Assembly: GCF_025517535.1 (NCBI RefSeq)
Contig: NZ_JAOPKC010000001.1
Span: 502,570 to 566,569, forward strand
Direction of reading: 5' to 3'
From: Halapricum hydrolyticum
GTDB lineage: Archaea > Halobacteriota > Halobacteria > Halobacteriales > Haloarculaceae
Length of the DNA stretch: 64,000 bases
Positions 60,908-64,000 of this stretch are shown here, one piece after another; position 1 is the stretch's first letter, and every line of letters begins with the position of its first letter. Made by a program: the position numbers and the translations under genes. The notes beneath the pieces are model-generated. The model did no database searches. It saw nothing but the letters and a program-made list of their open reading frames with translations, and was not told the origin of the DNA.

Positions 60908-62344
60908 ATGCAAGAATTCGATTTCATGGTCATCGGCTCCGGTTCGGGGCTGGACGTCGCCAACGTCGCCGCCAACCAGGGCCAGTCGGTCGCCGTCGTC
61001 GAGAGGGGGCCGCTCGGCGGAACGTGTCTCAACCGCGGCTGTATCCCTTCGAAACACCTGCTGTATCACGCCGACGTCCTTGAGACAGTCGAGCGCGCCG
61101 ACGAGTTCCGGATCGACGCCACAGTCGAAAGCGTCGACTTCGCCGAGATCGTTCGGGCGGTCAACGAGGAGGTCGGCAACGACGCCGAATCGATCCGGCG
61201 AGGGCTCGAATCCTCGGCGCGACACGACCTGTTCAAGGGTGAGGCCCGGTTCGTGGACGACCGGACCGTCGAGATCTCTGGGGGGGAAGACGACGGGGCC
61301 CGACTCCGCGCGGAGACGGTCCTCGTCGCCGCCGGGACGCGCCCGGCCGTCCCGAACATCGACGGCATCGACGAGGTCGAGTACATGACCAGCACGGAGG
61401 CGCTCCGGCTCGAAACGCCGCCCGAGCACCTCGTGATCGTCGGCGGCGGATACATCGCCGCGGAACTGGGCCATTTCTTCGGGACCTTCGGCAGCGAGGT
61501 GACGATCGTCGGCCGGCGGCCGAACCTCCTGCCGGAAGCCGACGAGGAGGTCGCCGCGGCCTTTACCGACCGTTATGCCGATCGCTTCACCGTCCACACG
61601 GGCCACATGGCCACGGCGGTCAGCGAGGAGAACGGCCGGATCACGGTCGAAGCACGACCGTACGAGTACGGCGACGATGCGGGCGTCATCGAGGGCGAAG
61701 ACCCCGTGAACGTAACGGGCGACGCGCTGCTGGTCGCCTCGGGCCGCGTGCCCAACACCGACGTCCTGAACGTCGAGGCGACCGGCGTCGAGACCGACGA
61801 CGGCGGGTTCGTCGAAACCGACGAGTACCTCCGGACCGACGCCGAGGGTGTCTGGGCGCTGGGCGACATCGTCGGGGAGTATCTGCTCAAACACAGCGCC
61901 AACCACGAGGCCCGGACCGTGGCCCGGAACGTCTTCGGCGAGGACCTCCAGCCAGTGGACTACAGCGCGATGCCCTTTGCTGTGTTCGCTTCCCCGGAGG
62001 TCGCCGGCGTCGGCGCACACGAAGAGGAACTGCGGGAGGACGACCGCGAGTACGCGACGAACACCTACCAGTACGGGGACACCGCCCGCGGCGACGCGAT
62101 GAACGCCGACGGATTCGTGAAGGCCATCATCGACCTCGACGGAGCGATACTGGGCTGTCACATCATCGGGCCGGACGCCTCGACGCTGATCCAGGAGGTC
62201 GTCGTCGCGATGAAATCCGGCTCGGGCACGGTTCAGGACATCCGGAACTCGATCCACATCCACCCGGCACTGCCCGAGGTCGTCCAGCGGGCGTTCTCGG
62301 GGCAGTTCACCCGTAGAGGCGGCGGACACGACCACGACCATTGA
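60908..62344 (+). CDS. Class I pyridine nucleotide-disulfide oxidoreductase, second copy
   Basis: 478 residues. FAD fold MVIGSGSGLDVANVAANQG, redox pair GGTCLNRGCIPSKHLL, NAD fold VIVGGGYIAAELGHFFGTFG and C-terminal HIHPALPEVVQRAFSGQF. It resembles mycothione or dihydrolipoamide reductases; the His-rich tail (GGGHDHDH) is unusual and might bind metal. Paralog of the gene at 54744, with no acyltransferase partners nearby. A thiol-disulfide or mercury/metal-related reductase is plausible. Confidence 0.8.
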   Translation: MQEFDFMVIGSGSGLDVANVAANQGQSVAVVERGPLGGTCLNRGCIPSKHLLYHADVLETVERADEFRIDATVESVDFAEIVRAVNEEVGNDAESIRRGLESSARHDLFKGEARFVDDRTVEISGGEDDGARLRAETVLVAAGTRPAVPNIDGIDEVEYMTSTEALRLETPPEHLVIVGGGYIAAELGHFFGTFGSEVTIVGRRPNLLPEADEEVAAAFTDRYADRFTVHTGHMATAVSEENGRITVEARPYEYGDDAGVIEGEDPVNVTGDALLVASGRVPNTDVLNVEATGVETDDGGFVETDEYLRTDAEGVWALGDIVGEYLLKHSANHEARTVARNVFGEDLQPVDYSAMPFAVFASPEVAGVGAHEEELREDDREYATNTYQYGDTARGDAMNADGFVKAIIDLDGAILGCHIIGPDASTLIQEVVVAMKSGSGTVQDIRNSIHIHPALPEVVQRAFSGQFTRRGGGHDHDH

Positions 62345-62410
62345 TCGGTATCACCTAACACGTCCGTTACTGCGTTACTCAGACGTTCGCTCGGGCTTAT
62401 AGGCTGAACA

Positions 62411-62448
62411 GGCGCAATACCACGGTCTTCAGGCCGTGGATACGCGCC
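62411..62448 (+). repeat. Left-end hairpin of the IS605-type element
   Basis: Nested perfect stems GGCGC-AATA-CCACGG-loop-CCGTGG-ATAC-GCGCC. IS605-group ends are recognised as such single-stranded hairpins by TnpA. Confidence 0.7.
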
Positions 62449-62558
62449 GTCACTCAGCACCACGTTCCACCGACTCCGACAGGGCCGGATATTCTACCGC
62501 TATCAAACACCAACCATTACAAAAGAAGCGAGTATAATCGATTATACAGACGTTCAGA

Positions 62559-63872
62559 ATGCTGGAAGTCCACCGCACCTATCGAGCGGAAATCCGCAAC
62601 CACTCACAGGTTGAGGGCTCGCTCGACCGCCACGGGTGGAGTGCCAGCAAACTCTGGAACGTCGCTAACTACCATTCCCGAGAAGTGTGGGAAGAGACGG
62701 GCGAGATTCCCGACCACGAGGAGTTGAAAGACGAGTTGAAGACCCATCCAACGTACAAGGGACTGCACAGTCAGTCCAGTCAGCGGGTTCTGGAGGAACT
62801 CGCTGAAGCCTTCAACTCGTGGTACTCCAGCGACGATGACAGGGATAATCCGCCCGGTTACCGCAAAGAAAACTACTACGACGACGAGGGTCGCTGTGTC
62901 CACGAAGAACACCCACGCAGCACGATCACATGGAAGCAACACGGCATCCGTCACGACACCAAGAACAGCCGTGTTCGCCTCTCAAAAGGGGCGAATCACA
63001 AGGAACACCCGAAAGCGTGGGAGTACATCCTTGTCGAATACGAGACACGACCCGGCGTTACGGTCGAGAACCTGCAACAAGTTCGAGCCGTCTACGACCA
63101 GCAGAAAGAGCGGTGGGAGCTGCACCTCGTCTGCAAAGACGAAATCGAGACGCCCAACGCTCCCGGCAACGAGACGGCGGGCGTCGATCTCGGTATCAGC
63201 AACTTCGCCGCCGTCGCCTACAGCACCGAAGACGCTGACCTCTACCCCGGCAATCGCTTGAAACAAGACGGGTACTACTTCCCGAAAGAGATCGCCAAGT
63301 GCGACAACAGTGGTGGCGACAGGGCCACGCGACTACATCACAAGTGGTCGGAACGCCGCACTCACTTCTTTCACTCCTTAGCGAAACACATCATTGAAAG
63401 GTGTGTCGAGAAGGGTGTTGGCCGCATCAACGTCGGGGACTTGGAGGGCGTGCGTGAGAATGAGAAGGGCGAATCGAAGAACTGGGGCAAACACGGCAAC
63501 CTCGACTTACACGGGTGGGCGTTCGACCGCTTCACCTCGATTCTCGAATACAAGGCGAAGGTTGAGGGTATCGAGGTCGTGGAAGTGTCCGAACGGGACA
63601 CGAGCAAGACGTGTTGCGTATGTGGTAAAGAAGACGATAGTCAGCGTGTTGAACGCGGTCTGTACGTGTGTGAGGATTGTAATGTGGCGTTCAACGCCGA
63701 CGTGAACGGGGCGGAGAACATCCGTCTGAACATCAACGAAAGTAACTCCGAGTCTTTCGGGCAGTTGTCCGGGGATAGGAGTACCGGCTGGTTGGCACAG
63801 CCCGGAGTCTACCTGTATGACCTCTCCTGCGGATTCCAACCGCAGGCCGAGGTGGTAGACTCTAAACCGTAA
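62559..63872 (+). CDS. tnpB: TnpB RNA-guided endonuclease
   Basis: 437 residues. RuvC-like catalytic residues are intact: Asp in AGVDLGISNFAAVAY (~209), Glu in VGDLEGVRENEKGE (~296) and Asp in AFNADVNGAENIR (~381). The zinc finger CCVCGKEDDSQRVE...VCEDC lies between them. N-terminal helices and the WED-type region are present and there is no frameshift, so the protein is probably active. TnpB cuts DNA guided by an RNA transcribed from the element's right end, which here overlaps the last codons. No TnpA is present. Confidence 0.9.
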   Translation: MLEVHRTYRAEIRNHSQVEGSLDRHGWSASKLWNVANYHSREVWEETGEIPDHEELKDELKTHPTYKGLHSQSSQRVLEELAEAFNSWYSSDDDRDNPPGYRKENYYDDEGRCVHEEHPRSTITWKQHGIRHDTKNSRVRLSKGANHKEHPKAWEYILVEYETRPGVTVENLQQVRAVYDQQKERWELHLVCKDEIETPNAPGNETAGVDLGISNFAAVAYSTEDADLYPGNRLKQDGYYFPKEIAKCDNSGGDRATRLHHKWSERRTHFFHSLAKHIIERCVEKGVGRINVGDLEGVRENEKGESKNWGKHGNLDLHGWAFDRFTSILEYKAKVEGIEVVEVSERDTSKTCCVCGKEDDSQRVERGLYVCEDCNVAFNADVNGAENIRLNINESNSESFGQLSGDRSTGWLAQPGVYLYDLSCGFQPQAEVVDSKP

Positions 63873-63904
63873 TATCCCAACCTCGGGATTCCTCCGCCTT
63901 CACA
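63827..63904 (+). ncRNA. Putative reRNA (omega RNA) 3' scaffold at the element's right end
   Basis: Two hairpins overlap and follow the tnpB stop: CTGCGG-ATTCCAA-CCGCAG (63827-63845) and CCGAGGT/ACCTCGG (63847-63853 with 63880-63886). By analogy with ISDra2, the guide RNA scaffold covers the end of tnpB and the guide would start just after the right end, i.e. near 63905. No transcript evidence is available. Confidence 0.5.
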
Positions 63905-64000
63905 GTAGTTGCCGATTCAAATTGCAGGATGTTCGCTGAGGTACGACGCGATCGTCGAAATCCGACTTGAGCCGGTTGTTCAAGCAGTGATTCGAGTAGG

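Larger units (their letters stand above)
62411..63904 (+). mobile_element. IS200/IS605-type element with tnpB only (IS1341-like)
   Basis: The limits are approximate. The left hairpin at 62411-62448, a single tnpB gene and a hairpin-rich right end finishing near CCTCCGCCTTCAC (63892-63904) form a typical TnpB-only IS605-group unit. No tnpA is present, so it depends on a transposase elsewhere. The sequence after 63904 shows nothing recognisable before the window ends. Confidence 0.7.

Noticed and set aside
63905..64000. Partial gene at the window end
   Set aside because: A minus-strand frame (LLESLLEQPAQVGF) is open to the edge, but about 30 codons are too few to judge.

Overview
The window is from a halophilic archaeon (class Halobacteria). 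The evidence is a high-GC genome, very acidic predicted proteins, AT-rich TATA-like boxes placed so that several transcripts would start at or next to the start codon, tRNAs without an encoded CCA, and haloarchaeal or archaeal families throughout (TrmB, GfcR, HTH_10 regulators, Cbf5, DUF106, UPF0058, DUF2249). The wealth of glycosidases recalls sugar-fermenting genera such as Halorhabdus, but the genus cannot be fixed from the sequence alone.

Layout. 1-3.1 kb: the end of a phosphotriesterase-like gene, then a small regulon (GluTR-like domain protein, CGCGG peptide, SRPBCC protein, DUF2249 protein, and a divergent HTH_10 regulator) tied together by three copies of one palindrome. 3.1-7.5 kb: ring-cleaving dioxygenase, Gfo/Idh/MocA dehydrogenase, a TrmB-type sugar regulator and an aldo/keto reductase. 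7.5-18.8 kb: an alpha-glucan and compatible-solute sugar cluster with a glucosylglycerol-hydrolase-like enzyme, an amylosucrase with a C-terminal starch-binding domain, a trehalose synthase-like enzyme, a GfcR-like regulator and two alpha-glucosidases. Related inverted repeats (TTACAA-N6-TTGTAA type) lie in several of its promoters. 18.9-22.3 kb: small membrane proteins, a thiolase/DUF35 pair and an SDR.

22.3-28.05 kb is an AT-richer accessory island. It is bounded by tRNA-Pro(TGG) on one side and a candidate degenerate att site plus a broken tyrosine recombinase on the other. It carries five same-orientation ~100 bp repeats separating small single-gene units, a DUF5615/DUF433 toxin-antitoxin pair and scrambled virus-type gene fragments.

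28-35 kb is core genome: BofA-like protein, SLC13 carrier, tRNA-Pro(GGG), cbf5-cmk-DUF106-adk, and hemE. hemE and the convergent hemH are separated by a duplicated, strongly structured element whose two units have compensating stems. 36-47 kb: two TrkH/TrkA potassium systems with universal-stress-protein (UspA) genes, including an APC permease-UspA fusion and an FNT channel-UspA fusion. 47-60 kb: serine acetyltransferase, AlkA-like glycosylase, transporters, GNATs, and a redox group (thioredoxin-reductase-like protein, disulfide reductase with HxlR regulator, DsbA-like protein, second disulfide reductase). The window ends with a TnpB-only IS200/IS605-type element whose ends carry clear hairpins.
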